From Shewanella halifaxensis HAW-EB4 (GTDB taxonomy: Bacteria; Pseudomonadota; Gammaproteobacteria; Enterobacterales; Shewanellaceae), in the NCBI RefSeq assembly GCF_000019185.1, contig NC_010334.1:2480001-2544000 (forward strand): 64,000 nt of DNA, written 5' to 3'. Shown in pieces: positions 35,451 through 44,910 of the stretch. The notes below the pieces were generated by a model. It was not told the origin of the DNA, searched no databases, and worked only from the letters and a program-made list of their open reading frames with translations. The translations under genes were made by a program, and so were the position numbers. The first letter of the stretch is position 1; each line of letters starts with the position of its first letter.

Positions 35451-36266
35451 TTAGTCGCAAAAGCTGATGCTGCAGCTTCCCAAGCCTTCAATTTCCATGG
35501 TGAATTTGTCACCTGATTGGGCCACAATTAGCGGAGCAAGTGCGCCGGATAAAATAATCTCCCCTTTTTTAAACGGAATACCATACTCGCCTAGTGTATT
35601 TGTCAACCATGCAACTGCTTGGGCTGGGTGTCCTTGAACGGCACTGCCTAAGCCAGAACCGGCAAATTGACTATTCTTTTTGATTTCCATTTGCGCCTCC
35701 GCGAGATCAATTTCTCTAGGTGGAGTATGGGTATCACCAATGACGAACACTCCACATGAAGCATTATCAGCAACGGTATCAACAATACTTATGCGCCAAT
35801 CCTCGATTCTTGAATCGACAATTTCAAAACATGGGGCCACCCAAAGCGTGGCATCGAGGACGTCCTGAGCGGTAACCCCCGGTCCGTGTAAATCTTCCTT
35901 TAAGCAAAAAGCTATTTCACCTTCAGCTTTGGGCTGGATGAGTTTGGCTTTTGATAAACTGATACAATCACCATTGTTAAAGTGCATGCTGTTGGTCAGA
36001 AACCCAAAATCAGGCTGGTGAACGTTGAGCATTTGCTGCACGGCTAAACTGGTCACGCCGATTTTTTTGCCAATGAGTTGTTCACCGTCATTTTCACGCT
36101 GTTGTAAGCATAACCGTGATATTTGGTATGCATCATCGATGGTTAAGCTTGTCGTTCGCTCACTCAGAGGAGTAATCGCTTCACCTTTCCTGAGTGCTAA
36201 AAGTAACTCTTCGGCATGCATTTCGATAAGAGAGCTATTGGTTGTTGCTTTTACTTTATCGACCAT
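35451..36266 (-). CDS. tesE: 2-hydroxypenta/hexa-2,4-dienoate hydratase (TesE/HsaE)
   Basis: Adds water to the dienoate released by ring cleavage and gives the 4-hydroxy-2-oxoacid. The 271-aa product is of the 2-keto-4-pentenoate hydratase (MhpD/FAH-like) family: GKKIGVTSLAVQQML, PKAEGEIAFCL, PCFEIVDSRI and GHPAQAVAWL are its conserved blocks. It is 9 nt from the reductase gene upstream and directly precedes the dehydrogenase. Confidence 0.9.
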   Translation of the reverse strand: MVDKVKATTNSSLIEMHAEELLLALRKGEAITPLSERTTSLTIDDAYQISRLCLQQRENDGEQLIGKKIGVTSLAVQQMLNVHQPDFGFLTNSMHFNNGDCISLSKAKLIQPKAEGEIAFCLKEDLHGPGVTAQDVLDATLWVAPCFEIVDSRIEDWRISIVDTVADNASCGVFVIGDTHTPPREIDLAEAQMEIKKNSQFAGSGLGSAVQGHPAQAVAWLTNTLGEYGIPFKKGEIILSGALAPLIVAQSGDKFTMEIEGLGSCSISFCD

Positions 36267-36275
36267 TACGTACTC

Positions 36276-37244
36276 CTAAGACACTTTTGACCACAGATCG
36301 GGTAGCCCCGGGTCTGTGCGTTTAATTATTTGTTTCAACAGCAGTTTTAGTGCGTTTATTTCACCTTGGCTAAGACCGTCAACTAGCTCATTTTCAATGG
36401 CTTTCGCTTGAGCAATTTGCTGGAATGAAACTTGGCGTCCCTGTTCGGTCAAAAAGTAACGCTGTTCAGTTTTTTTGAGTAAATTACTATTAACCATATG
36501 TTGCAACTGAGCGTCACTTACGCATCGGCCAGTGTATTCGATATGAGTGTTAAGCTGCGCCAGCTCGAGACCGTCACTTATCGACAGCACTGATAGAGCG
36601 AAGAAGTGGATGTCTTGTAATAAGTGCTCAGTTAATACTGAACGCATTTTATTGAGCATTTGAAAGTGTGATCGCCCCAGTAGATAGCCAAGAAGATCTT
36701 CGTTGTAACTGCAGGCTAGCGTGTCTTCAGCCTGACTAAGGTTTACCTCTTCCCAAGGCTGTGGAACGGTGAGCGCATATTGTCCACTATGGAAGGCGAG
36801 AGGCGCCTGATCATTGCGGTCAAAGTCCAATACTTCACCAATGAATATGATGTGGTCACCACCATCGTGGATAAAAGCATTACGGCATTGAAAACGCGCA
36901 GCACATCCCTGAAGCAAGGGAGCAGAACTGACCCCCTCATCTTGTAATAAACCTGAGAACTTATCTTCGCCTCGTGATGCAAATCGCCCTGATAGTTCTT
37001 GTTGATCACTAGATAACACATGAACGTTCCAATGGTCCGCTGCATTAAAAACCGGCACACTCATCGCCGATTTAGCAAGACTCCAAAGTACCAATGGCGG
37101 ATCAAGTGATACAGAGTTAAAGCTGTTAGCGGTTAAACCGACTTCGGTGCCATCTGCAGCTTTGGTTGTGATAATGGTAACCCCGGTGGTAAAGGTCCCT
37201 AGCGCATTTCGAAATGCCTTTGTATCAAAATTTGGATTTGACAT
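36276..37244 (-). CDS. Flavin reductase of the two-component hydroxylase with C-terminal MarR-like domain (HsaB-like)
   Basis: The partner of HsaA supplies reduced flavin to hydroxylate 3-HSA. Residues 1-165 are a flavin-reductase domain (FRNALGTFTTGVTIITT, GLTANSFNSVSLDPPLVLWSL, GQYAL). Residues about 170-320 form a second domain with a winged-helix pattern (LQHMVNSNLLKKTEQRYFLTEQGRQ), like the MarR-like autoinhibitory domain in the reductase (C1) of p-hydroxyphenylacetate hydroxylase of Acinetobacter. This extra domain may let an aromatic substrate switch the reductase on. First gene of the minus operon; hsaA itself is 15 kb away. Confidence 0.85.
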   Translation of the reverse strand: MSNPNFDTKAFRNALGTFTTGVTIITTKAADGTEVGLTANSFNSVSLDPPLVLWSLAKSAMSVPVFNAADHWNVHVLSSDQQELSGRFASRGEDKFSGLLQDEGVSSAPLLQGCAARFQCRNAFIHDGGDHIIFIGEVLDFDRNDQAPLAFHSGQYALTVPQPWEEVNLSQAEDTLACSYNEDLLGYLLGRSHFQMLNKMRSVLTEHLLQDIHFFALSVLSISDGLELAQLNTHIEYTGRCVSDAQLQHMVNSNLLKKTEQRYFLTEQGRQVSFQQIAQAKAIENELVDGLSQGEINALKLLLKQIIKRTDPGLPDLWSKVS

Positions 37245-37335
37245 TACTTATCCCTCTGTCGAGCACAATATGCGGAGCAAACCCTAAATGGTATGCAATC
37301 ATAGATATCAGTATCATGTTGACAGGTAAGGCAAT

Positions 37336-37353
37336 CATCGTCTTAATGGACTA
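37336..37353 (+). promoter_or_regulatory. Cluster motif copy 2
   Basis: CATCGTCT-TAAT-GGACTA, in the divergent region, 91 bp before the flavin-reductase start. Confidence 0.6.
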
Positions 37354-37448
37354 AAAGCTCATTGCAATGTGGCTAGAAGCTCCCAGTATTTTGACGTTAA
37401 GAAGTTACGCAGAGGTCTAGCTATAACAGAATAAATAACCGTTAGCTG

Positions 37449-37466
37449 CATCGTCCGTACAGACCA
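37449..37466 (+). promoter_or_regulatory. Cluster motif copy 3
   Basis: CATCGTCC-GTAC-AGACCA, 67 bp before the aldehyde dehydrogenase start; second site in the same divergent region. Confidence 0.6.
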
Positions 37467-37533
37467 TGAATTAACCAAGCTAGAGCGCTAAAAAGGTGCA
37501 AACAACCGTATTAATAAAGAGGGAACTTCCAAA

Positions 37534-38958
37534 ATGACAACACCAGTAAATAGCCTCGCTCAATTATTAACGCAGCAAAAGCAAGCGCATCTTGTTAGCC
37601 CAAACCCAACTGCAAGTGAACGTAAGGCGAGAATTCAACAAGTTATCGATTTATTAGTGGCTAGTCATAGCGCTTTGGTGACTGCAATGGAGGAGGATTT
37701 TGGTGGTCGCAGCCAAGGTTTTTCACTAATGAACGACGTATTGGGTTCATTAGGCTCACTAAAGCATACACGAGATAATTTAGAGGATTGGATGGCTGCG
37801 GAAAATCGCCAACCGTTTGCTCCTTATGATCAGTTAGGCGCTAAAGCTGAAGTCAGCTTCCAAGCAAAAGGTTCTGTAGGCATTATTGGCACCTGGAATG
37901 CACCTTTGTATACATTATTGAGCCCTCTAGCTTGTGCGCTGGGTGCTGGCAATCGAGCAATTTTGAAACCATCTGAATTGACGCCCCGCACCGCACAAAC
38001 TATTGCTGAATTATTCGCTAAATTTATTAGTCCAGAAATCGTGACCGTAGTAACAGGCGGTGCGGAGATAGGGGCTGATTTTGCAGCACTACCTTTTGAT
38101 CATATAGTGTTTACAGGTAGCACCAATATTGGACGAAAAGTAATGTCTGCTGCGGCAAAAAATTTGACCCCTGTGACCTTAGAGCTTGGTGGAAAGTCAC
38201 CTGCAATCATTAGTGCTAGCGCAAACATTGACCAAGCTTGCTATCGTTTAGCGATTGCTAAAGGTACTAATGGTGGCCAGATTTGTGTGAGCCCAGACAT
38301 TATTTATCTTCATGAAGAAAATCTAGAGCAGGGACTAACTACATTAAAGCAGGTATTTTCGACTTTATATCCTTCAATAAGTCATAACCAAGATCTCGTC
38401 CCTATGGTCAATCAAGCCCATTTTGAGCGAGTTGAGAGTTACATTGAAGAGGCAAAAGCAAAAGGTGCAAGAGTCGAGTCGAGTCATGATACCTTGGCCG
38501 ATCCGATTACTCGTAGAGCACCATTACGTATCATCGTTAATCCGACTAATGATTGTGACATTATGCAGCATGAAATTTTTGGTTTAGCTGTAGTGATCAA
38601 AACCTATTTAGAGATTGATACCGTAATAAACGATATTAATAGTAGAGACAATCCGTTAGCCCTGTATTACTTTGGACAGAATAGTGAAGAGCAAGTAAAG
38701 GTTCTAAGCTTGACTCGCTCTGGTGGTGTGACTATCAATGATGCTCTAATGCATGCAGCAATGCATGATGCGCCATTTGGCGGTACTGGTGGTTCGGGAA
38801 TAGGTCATTATCATGGTAAAGAAGGCTTCTTAGAGTTTAGCCATATGAAGACAGTATTAACAATGCCTGATTATGATCCTCGTGCTGAATGGGGCATGCT
38901 ACCACCTTACCATGAAGGCTTTAAGGCTGTAATGGAGTCTCAAATTACTGCAGATTAA
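37534..38958 (+). CDS. Aldehyde dehydrogenase, coniferyl-aldehyde-dehydrogenase-like
   Basis: A 474-aa NAD(P)-dependent aldehyde dehydrogenase: GTWNAPLYTLLSPLACALGAGN near residue 120, catalytic Glu in TLELGGKSPA (about 215), catalytic Cys in GGQICVSPD (about 250). It resembles the CalB subgroup of short ALDHs. It lies divergently from the steroid operon and shares the intergenic motif sites, so it may oxidise an aldehyde from the side chain. The ring-cleavage aldehyde is handled by TesF. Confidence 0.85.
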   Translation: MTTPVNSLAQLLTQQKQAHLVSPNPTASERKARIQQVIDLLVASHSALVTAMEEDFGGRSQGFSLMNDVLGSLGSLKHTRDNLEDWMAAENRQPFAPYDQLGAKAEVSFQAKGSVGIIGTWNAPLYTLLSPLACALGAGNRAILKPSELTPRTAQTIAELFAKFISPEIVTVVTGGAEIGADFAALPFDHIVFTGSTNIGRKVMSAAAKNLTPVTLELGGKSPAIISASANIDQACYRLAIAKGTNGGQICVSPDIIYLHEENLEQGLTTLKQVFSTLYPSISHNQDLVPMVNQAHFERVESYIEEAKAKGARVESSHDTLADPITRRAPLRIIVNPTNDCDIMQHEIFGLAVVIKTYLEIDTVINDINSRDNPLALYYFGQNSEEQVKVLSLTRSGGVTINDALMHAAMHDAPFGGTGGSGIGHYHGKEGFLEFSHMKTVLTMPDYDPRAEWGMLPPYHEGFKAVMESQITAD

Positions 38959-38990
38959 GTGTCTGACGTTTTACTTATATAACATTAATA

Positions 38991-39019
38991 AAAAATGGCA
39001 GCTACTGGCTGCCATTTTT
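38991..39019. terminator. Bidirectional terminator
   Basis: AAAAATGGCAGC and GCTGCCATTTTT around TACTG between convergent genes. Confidence 0.88.
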
Positions 39020-39062
39020 AGGTTAGTACATTATTCACACAAGATTACACAGTAGCCGTATC

Positions 39063-40157
39063 TTAAGATATTGTGTAAGGTTCAGTCCCTTTGGGCACAT
39101 AAACACCCTCACATTTATCCAAAAACTCAGCTCTGCGTGCTTTAGGATTGTAAAACTGCTTATACCAGATACGAGCTTTCATAAATGGTCCGTCACTAGG
39201 GATAAAGAGCCCATTTAAACAAGGCGCTTTATTGGTCCAGACTTCGAAATCCTGCTCAAAGGCGAGACGACTTGCTTGCTGAAATTGGCGGGCCGCGATG
39301 CTATCTTCAACAGTAACAACTTCGTGACCATTAGGTGACTTCACTAATAACGCGTGCCAAACTCTCACTGAACCGTCTTCTACTGGTGTATGCGTGATCA
39401 TCAGGATTGCATCATAAAACCCTGTCATCTTAGATATGAGAACCCCCGGTCCGTGGTAACAAGTATCGGTATGTAGAATGGGGCTTCCGCCATCATCACT
39501 GACTAGGGTACGGTGGGGCCCACATTGTCGTTGAATGGCTTGATGGCCTTTAAACTCATTCTCATAACGTTGTACTGTTGAACCGTGAATAGGGCTAAGA
39601 TGTCCATAATCACATATGTTATCAATAACTTCTTGTGGATGTTGCTCAAGTATACCAAGGTCATCAAATTGCCAGTTTACCCAAGAGTCATCGTTCCATT
39701 GCGGCAAAGAGGGATGATCCCACTCTGGATCAGCGCCTTCTGGATCATGCCAAACCCAAATAGCTCCCAAGCTTTCTGTTACGGGCCATGACTTTACACA
39801 AGCACTTTTAGGGATAGGGCCGTCATGGTAAGGAATATCATCACATTGCCCATCAGGCCCAAAGCGCCATGCATGATAAGGACAACGGATCCCGTCACCG
39901 TCGATATTAGTTCCGCCACCGTCAATGATCACATAAGAAGTATTATTTTCTGCTGCCAAATGCGTTTTCATATGAGGGCAGTACGCATCGAGTAGTACAA
40001 CTCTGCCAGTTGCTTGACCACGGTATAGAGCAAAATCTCGCCCAAAAAATCTAACGGCTAAAGGCTTATGGGTATTAATGTCCTCGGCGGTGGCTATCAT
40101 AAACCAGCCTCTAGGGAAGTCGAATTCTCCTAAACGGTATTCCTGTGCTGTTGCCAT
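39063..40157 (-). CDS. Rieske oxygenase component, 3-ketosteroid 9-alpha-hydroxylase-like (KshA)
   Basis: KshA hydroxylates C9 of ketosteroids, which with KstD opens ring B. The 364-aa product has the Rieske pair CPHMKTH (Cys60, His62) and CPYHAW (Cys92, His95) and the mononuclear iron segment DNICDYGHLSPIH (His186, His191). The loop between the Rieske motifs is about 29 residues, longer than the 17 of mycobacterial KshA. Its reductase gene is probably the kshB-like gene at 54020. Role could also be another steroid hydroxylation. Transcribed after the MFS gene (77-bp gap). Confidence 0.8.
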   Translation of the reverse strand: MATAQEYRLGEFDFPRGWFMIATAEDINTHKPLAVRFFGRDFALYRGQATGRVVLLDAYCPHMKTHLAAENNTSYVIIDGGGTNIDGDGIRCPYHAWRFGPDGQCDDIPYHDGPIPKSACVKSWPVTESLGAIWVWHDPEGADPEWDHPSLPQWNDDSWVNWQFDDLGILEQHPQEVIDNICDYGHLSPIHGSTVQRYENEFKGHQAIQRQCGPHRTLVSDDGGSPILHTDTCYHGPGVLISKMTGFYDAILMITHTPVEDGSVRVWHALLVKSPNGHEVVTVEDSIAARQFQQASRLAFEQDFEVWTNKAPCLNGLFIPSDGPFMKARIWYKQFYNPKARRAEFLDKCEGVYVPKGTEPYTIS

Positions 40158-40234
40158 GCGTAACTCCTTGTTTTTATAATATTGGTTTCAGCACTAATAC
40201 TTAAGTGTACTGGTGCCATTATCGTTTTAATTAT

Positions 40235-41632
40235 CTATGAACTCGGTAGCGGATCGTTGATGGTAGTAGGCGGCACTGCGTTTTCTACAGCTTCAACTTC
40301 ATCGTTATCCAATTGTTTCATTCGAGTTTGGTAAGGGGAGAGGCCTTTATAGTAAAACCATGCTGAAACGAGGAGTAACATCATAGTCGCGACCAAAGCG
40401 TACTTTAGTCCTTCACCTGCGAATGTTGCCCCAAACACGTCACTTAATGTGCCTGTCAGCAGAGGGCCGAGGCCTGCTCCGAAAAGGGTTAAGAATAGGT
40501 TTAGCGATGCAGCGCCTGTTGCACGTTGGCTACTGGTCATTAAATGACTGATTGCGGCATAAGATAAACTTGGCCACCAGCAATTGAAGAAACTAAATAA
40601 CGCAGCAAAGACGATGGCATGAGGAATTTTTATTTCGCCTATCATCCAAAAGGCATCAGCTGGCCACAGCATGAATGCAACGCCCATTGGTAAACTGATT
40701 AAAATGCCAATAATGGGTAGTCCAATTTGCCAGCGTGAATCTCGCTTTGACAATTTATCACAAAATAAACCACTAAATATGGTCCCTATAGCAGCAAAAA
40801 TACCACCGGCTAATCCAAAGCTTATTCCGGCATGAGCGAGGGACATATCGTAGTTACGAACCATAAACGTAGGTACCCATATGCCGTAACCATATCCAGC
40901 CATACCAGCTAGTGCACAACCCATTGCGATCCAAATGAAGCCTTTAACTTTCATAATTCCATTTAGCTGCTTGAAGAAGGATTCTTGCTTAACTTTTTTA
41001 TTTTTGGACGCTGTATACTTATCGTAAACACCATGGCCAGGATCTTTAGTAAAACAAAATAACAGCAAGGCTAGTAAAATTCCGGGAGCGCCAAAGAATA
41101 AGAAAACTGAGCGCCATCCATATTCTTGTGCTATCCAGCCACCCGCAACCATGGCTGCTAATAACCCAAGATGAGGACCAATCATTAGTACGCTAATAGC
41201 CAAGGAGCGACGATGGGGAGGATAGAGATCTGACACCATCGATATCGATGGCGCGATACCGCCAGCCTCACCGACAGCAACAGTCATTCTGGCAAGCAAT
41301 AATTGCCAGAAGTGCTGCGCCATACCGCAGGCCATTGTCGCAATACTCCAAAGCCCACAACATACGGCGACAATATTGCGTCTATTTCCACCTCTATCGG
41401 CTAACCGACTGAGAGGTAGACTTAATCCTGCATATAAAATGGCAAATGCGAGCCCACTAAGGAAACCCATTAAGGTATCTGAAATGCCAAACTCTTGTTT
41501 TATTGGCTCCAAAACAATGGCAATGACATTCCTATCAATAAAAGAGAAGACGTAAACCAGTGCTAGCAAAACAAGTGTGCTATGTGTACGCCATGTCACT
41601 GAAGGTGAAGTCGGCCCCATAATTTGCTCCAA
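40235..41632 (-). CDS. MFS transporter, Spinster-like; candidate steroid importer
   Basis: A 465-aa 12-helix MFS protein, paralogous to the 33448-32069 transporter. It keeps the TM1 motif FIDRNVIAIVLEPIKQEFG and VGEAGG, residues seen in active Spinster-type carriers. The start lies 47 bp from a perfect copy of the cluster motif, in a region shared with the metallo-hydrolase on the other strand. Together with the Rieske gene it forms one minus-strand unit. Confidence 0.8.
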   Translation of the reverse strand: MEQIMGPTSPSVTWRTHSTLVLLALVYVFSFIDRNVIAIVLEPIKQEFGISDTLMGFLSGLAFAILYAGLSLPLSRLADRGGNRRNIVAVCCGLWSIATMACGMAQHFWQLLLARMTVAVGEAGGIAPSISMVSDLYPPHRRSLAISVLMIGPHLGLLAAMVAGGWIAQEYGWRSVFLFFGAPGILLALLLFCFTKDPGHGVYDKYTASKNKKVKQESFFKQLNGIMKVKGFIWIAMGCALAGMAGYGYGIWVPTFMVRNYDMSLAHAGISFGLAGGIFAAIGTIFSGLFCDKLSKRDSRWQIGLPIIGILISLPMGVAFMLWPADAFWMIGEIKIPHAIVFAALFSFFNCWWPSLSYAAISHLMTSSQRATGAASLNLFLTLFGAGLGPLLTGTLSDVFGATFAGEGLKYALVATMMLLLVSAWFYYKGLSPYQTRMKQLDNDEVEAVENAVPPTTINDPLPSS

Positions 41633-41678
41633 AATTAATATCGCAGTAGCTAAAAGGTAACCTAGGTAAAAATCTAAA

Positions 41679-41696
41679 CATCGTCCTTATGGACGT
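41679..41696 (+). promoter_or_regulatory. Cluster motif copy 4 (best palindrome)
   Basis: CATCGTCC-TTAT-GGACGT, with core CGTCC-TTAT-GGACG a perfect 14-bp palindrome; between divergent genes. Confidence 0.7.
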
Positions 41697-41795
41697 GTTG
41701 TTTAGTCGTGTAATAGATTCTTATATTTGTGTCATTAATAGCTGGCTTTATCATGGTGCTTAATCATGTAACTTTTAATTCAGGTGGGAGGGGCA

Positions 41796-42899
41796 ATGGA
41801 CGTAACTAAGAATCAATCACTTAATGACCATAGAGCACAGAAATTAAAGGATCGCCAAGCTCTTAGTTATCCTTTTACGCCTCCATTGTGTGATGCCAAG
41901 GTTGTTTATGTGGCTAAAGGCGTACTGTGGGCGCGGTTATCAATGCCAATGGGACTCGACCATATAAATGTATACATTCTTGAAGATACTGATGGTTGGT
42001 ATTTAGTCGATACAGGCTTAAACACTGAAGAAAATAAAGCATTGTGGATAGCGCTTGCAGAAAACTACCTCACCGCTAAACCTGTTAAAGGCGTGATTTG
42101 TACCCATTTTCATTATGACCACTCAGGTTTGTCGAGTTGGCTAACTGAGTATTTTGATGTGCCTTTGTATATGACTCACGGTGAGTACTATATGTTGAGA
42201 GGTGTTGCAGCTACTCATGAATGTAGCGGCAATGAACAAGACAAGCGGTTTTATACAAGGTCTGGATTCTCAGCTGGGTATGCTGAAAAGGTTTTTGAAG
42301 CTTGTAAGAAGGATCCCTATATAACTCATTACCCGCCACATTTTTTCCGCCTAAGGGAGGGAGATGTTTTTACGATTGGACAGCGAAAGTGGCAGGTTTG
42401 GATCGGTGAAGGCCATAGTCCTGAACATGCTTGTTTATATAGTGAAGCAATGGAAGACGAGCCTGCACTATTAATTTCAGGTGACCAAGTTCTCCCTGAA
42501 ATCAGCTCAAATATTTTAGTTAGTAGTATTGAACCGGAAGGCAATCCGTTAGCTCAATGGTTTAAGTCGTTAAAGCGGCTTGAGTCATTAGATAGTGAAT
42601 CATTGGTATTACCAGCACACGGCCCTGTTTTTGGTAACTTACACATTAGATCAAAGCAATTGGAACAACATCATAAAAACCAGCTTGATGTGTTACGTGA
42701 GTTAAGCGTTAGTTATATTGATTTTACCGCATTGGATGCATTAGAAGTGTTATTTAAACGACCTATGCAGCCAATCGAAAAATTAATGGCGCTGGGGGAA
42801 ACTCTTGCTCACTTAAACTGGTTAATAAACGTAGAAGAGTTAACGAGAACCCTTTGCAATAAAAGCGATAAATTTATATATAACAATAAGCTGAAATAG
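41796..42899 (+). CDS. Metallo-beta-lactamase fold hydrolase
   Basis: A 367-aa MBL-fold protein with the metal motif THFHYDHSG (His104, His106, Asp108, His109), VDTGLNTEEN before it and later His in GEGHSPEHACLY and LPAHGPVF. The subgroup includes acyl-CoA or glutathione thioester hydrolases (LACTB2-like), so it may remove or recycle a CoA thioester in the pathway. ATG 41796 is used: GGGAGGGG lies just before it. It is followed by the acyl-CoA ligase gene (44 nt). Confidence 0.8.
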   Translation: MDVTKNQSLNDHRAQKLKDRQALSYPFTPPLCDAKVVYVAKGVLWARLSMPMGLDHINVYILEDTDGWYLVDTGLNTEENKALWIALAENYLTAKPVKGVICTHFHYDHSGLSSWLTEYFDVPLYMTHGEYYMLRGVAATHECSGNEQDKRFYTRSGFSAGYAEKVFEACKKDPYITHYPPHFFRLREGDVFTIGQRKWQVWIGEGHSPEHACLYSEAMEDEPALLISGDQVLPEISSNILVSSIEPEGNPLAQWFKSLKRLESLDSESLVLPAHGPVFGNLHIRSKQLEQHHKNQLDVLRELSVSYIDFTALDALEVLFKRPMQPIEKLMALGETLAHLNWLINVEELTRTLCNKSDKFIYNNKLK

Positions 42900-42943
42900 C
42901 TTAGGGATTATAGTTAACGAGAAAAGGATAACAGGAGAAAGTT

Positions 42944-44644
42944 ATGGATATTATGGATCATGCGCAAGAGGTAAAAGCACAACTGACAGCCGTAGGAGCC
43001 CCTTTTGAATTAGTACAACTTGATCAAGGTGAAATAAGTGTACCAGTTTACCTTAACGCACCTAAGGATCTGTCTGAAGTCATAGAAGCATCGCGACGTG
43101 ATGATGAAAGTACTTTCCTTGTTTATCAAGATGATGTTTACAGCTATCGCCGGTTTTATTCTGAAGTAGATGCGCTTGCCATTTGGTTCCATGAACAAGG
43201 AGTCGTTCAAGGGACTCGGGTGGCTATTGCGCTACGTAATCGTCCTGAATGGGCAGTATCATTTGCAGCCATTGCAAAGCTTGGTGCAGTACCTGTACCG
43301 TTAAATAGTCTGGGGCAGCCAAAAGAGTTATGGTCAGCAATTGATGAGGTCATGCCAAAGATCTTGGTATGTGACAAGGCTCGTTGGAATAAGCTAGATA
43401 CTCAGGTAAGCAACAATATATTTAAAGTGTTGGTTGTAGATGATAACGATAAAATTACAGCAGAAGTGAGCCATTATGAAGACGCCATAGTAGAAGCCAA
43501 TACCAAAACTTCTTTACCTCGTCTGAATATTTTGCCAGAAGATACGGCGTTGATCCTATTTACCTCTGGAGCATCAAGTAACGCTAAAGCTGTTATCTCG
43601 ACCCAAAGAGCAGTTTGCCAAGCGCTATATAATATTGATTATATCTCTGCAATATCGGCGATGACGTCGCCAAAAATTGTAGCGAGAATAATGGCAAATG
43701 CAAAACCTCCTATGTTATTGACCGCAGTACCTTTATTCCATGTAAGTGGTTTACATGCGCAATTGCTTACCGCGCTTCGTAGCGGTCGTGGAATGGTAAT
43801 GATGCATCGTTGGGATCCCACTGAAGCAGTAAAAATGATCAAGCAGCACAATATTACACAGTTTAATGGTGCTCCTTCGATGGTTATGCAGTTACTTAGG
43901 GAGCCTGGATTTTTATCAACTTCTATTCTTGATAATATGGCTGGACTCGGTTTCGGCGGCTCCGGTTTACCAGAAGTATTAGTCGAGCTTGTATTAAAGG
44001 AAATGCCAAACCATATGGTTGGTAGCGGTTTTGGTATGACAGAATCTAATGGTGTCGGCTCTTCTTCATCAGGAGAGTTGTTTAGAGTTAGCCCTAAAAG
44101 TTCAGGTATGTTATCGCCATTAGTTAAGATTAAAGTTTGTGATCCTATAGGTGATGAGCTTTCAGAAGGGGAAATCGGCGAAATTTGTATTCAGTCAGTT
44201 ACTGTAATGCGTGAGTATCTGAATAATCATGCGGGTACACAAGAAGCCATTCGTAACGGCTGGTTGCATACTGGAGATATTGGTTATTTAGACCATAATG
44301 GATTCTTATTTATTGTCGATAGACTCAAAAATGTCATTATCAGAAATGGTGAAAATATTGCCTCTGTAGAGGTTGAGTCTAGCTTGATGCTACATAATGC
44401 AGTTAAAGAGGCTGCGGTATTTGGAGTTGCTGATGAAATGGTGGGCGAAAGTGTTGTGGCCGTTATCTCCCTTAAAAATGGGCACTCAACCGATGAAGAG
44501 GCGCTAAAGTTGCACGTTGCAGGGCAACTTGCCAGTTACAAGGTGCCAAGTACCATTCATATTATTGATGATGATCTACCACGCAATCCAGCGGGTAAGT
44601 TACAGCACAATCAACTAAAGGCCGCCTATAGCGCCAATCAATAA
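42944..44644 (+). CDS. Class I adenylate-forming acyl-CoA ligase
   Basis: A 566-aa AMP-binding protein likely to activate a steroid acid or side chain as CoA thioester. It has the family parts: FTSGASSNAKAVIS (P-loop, variant of TSGTTGxPKG), GSGFGMTESNG, WLHTGDIGYLD and RLKNVIIRNGENI, ending with the LPRNPAGKLQHNQL lysine (A10). The P-loop has lost the conserved Pro-Lys-Gly, which is unusual. Closest in style to steroid-acid ligases; substrate not deducible. Confidence 0.82.
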   Translation: MDIMDHAQEVKAQLTAVGAPFELVQLDQGEISVPVYLNAPKDLSEVIEASRRDDESTFLVYQDDVYSYRRFYSEVDALAIWFHEQGVVQGTRVAIALRNRPEWAVSFAAIAKLGAVPVPLNSLGQPKELWSAIDEVMPKILVCDKARWNKLDTQVSNNIFKVLVVDDNDKITAEVSHYEDAIVEANTKTSLPRLNILPEDTALILFTSGASSNAKAVISTQRAVCQALYNIDYISAISAMTSPKIVARIMANAKPPMLLTAVPLFHVSGLHAQLLTALRSGRGMVMMHRWDPTEAVKMIKQHNITQFNGAPSMVMQLLREPGFLSTSILDNMAGLGFGGSGLPEVLVELVLKEMPNHMVGSGFGMTESNGVGSSSSGELFRVSPKSSGMLSPLVKIKVCDPIGDELSEGEIGEICIQSVTVMREYLNNHAGTQEAIRNGWLHTGDIGYLDHNGFLFIVDRLKNVIIRNGENIASVEVESSLMLHNAVKEAAVFGVADEMVGESVVAVISLKNGHSTDEEALKLHVAGQLASYKVPSTIHIIDDDLPRNPAGKLQHNQLKAAYSANQ

Positions 44645-44659
44645 AACATGAGCAATAAG

Positions 44660-44694
44660 GCAGCGTCAACTAATGATTTTGACGTTGCTTTTTA
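44660..44694 (+). terminator. Terminator after the acyl-CoA ligase
   Basis: GCAGCGTCAA and TTGACGTTGC around a 9-nt loop, then T5. Confidence 0.8.
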
Positions 44695-44751
44695 ATAGTT
44701 AAGTCATTGTTTATTAGTTGTTATTAACACTTCTCTAGAGCATGTTCCTGC

Positions 44752-44769
44752 TAGTCCAGATTGACGATG
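44752..44769 (-). promoter_or_regulatory. Cluster motif copy 5
   Basis: On the minus strand CATCGTCA-ATCT-GGACTA, 141 bp upstream of the ketosteroid dehydrogenase start. Confidence 0.6.
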
Positions 44770-44910
44770 ATTCTTAATTTGTAAACCTACATGATGAACT
44801 CACAAACTACCAATTTTCTTTAGTGGTTTCTTAACCCGCTGATACTTCTTCCGTTACGATTTTTAGCCGGAAGTAATGGTATTCATGAGTTCACAATAGC
44901 GAGATTGCAA

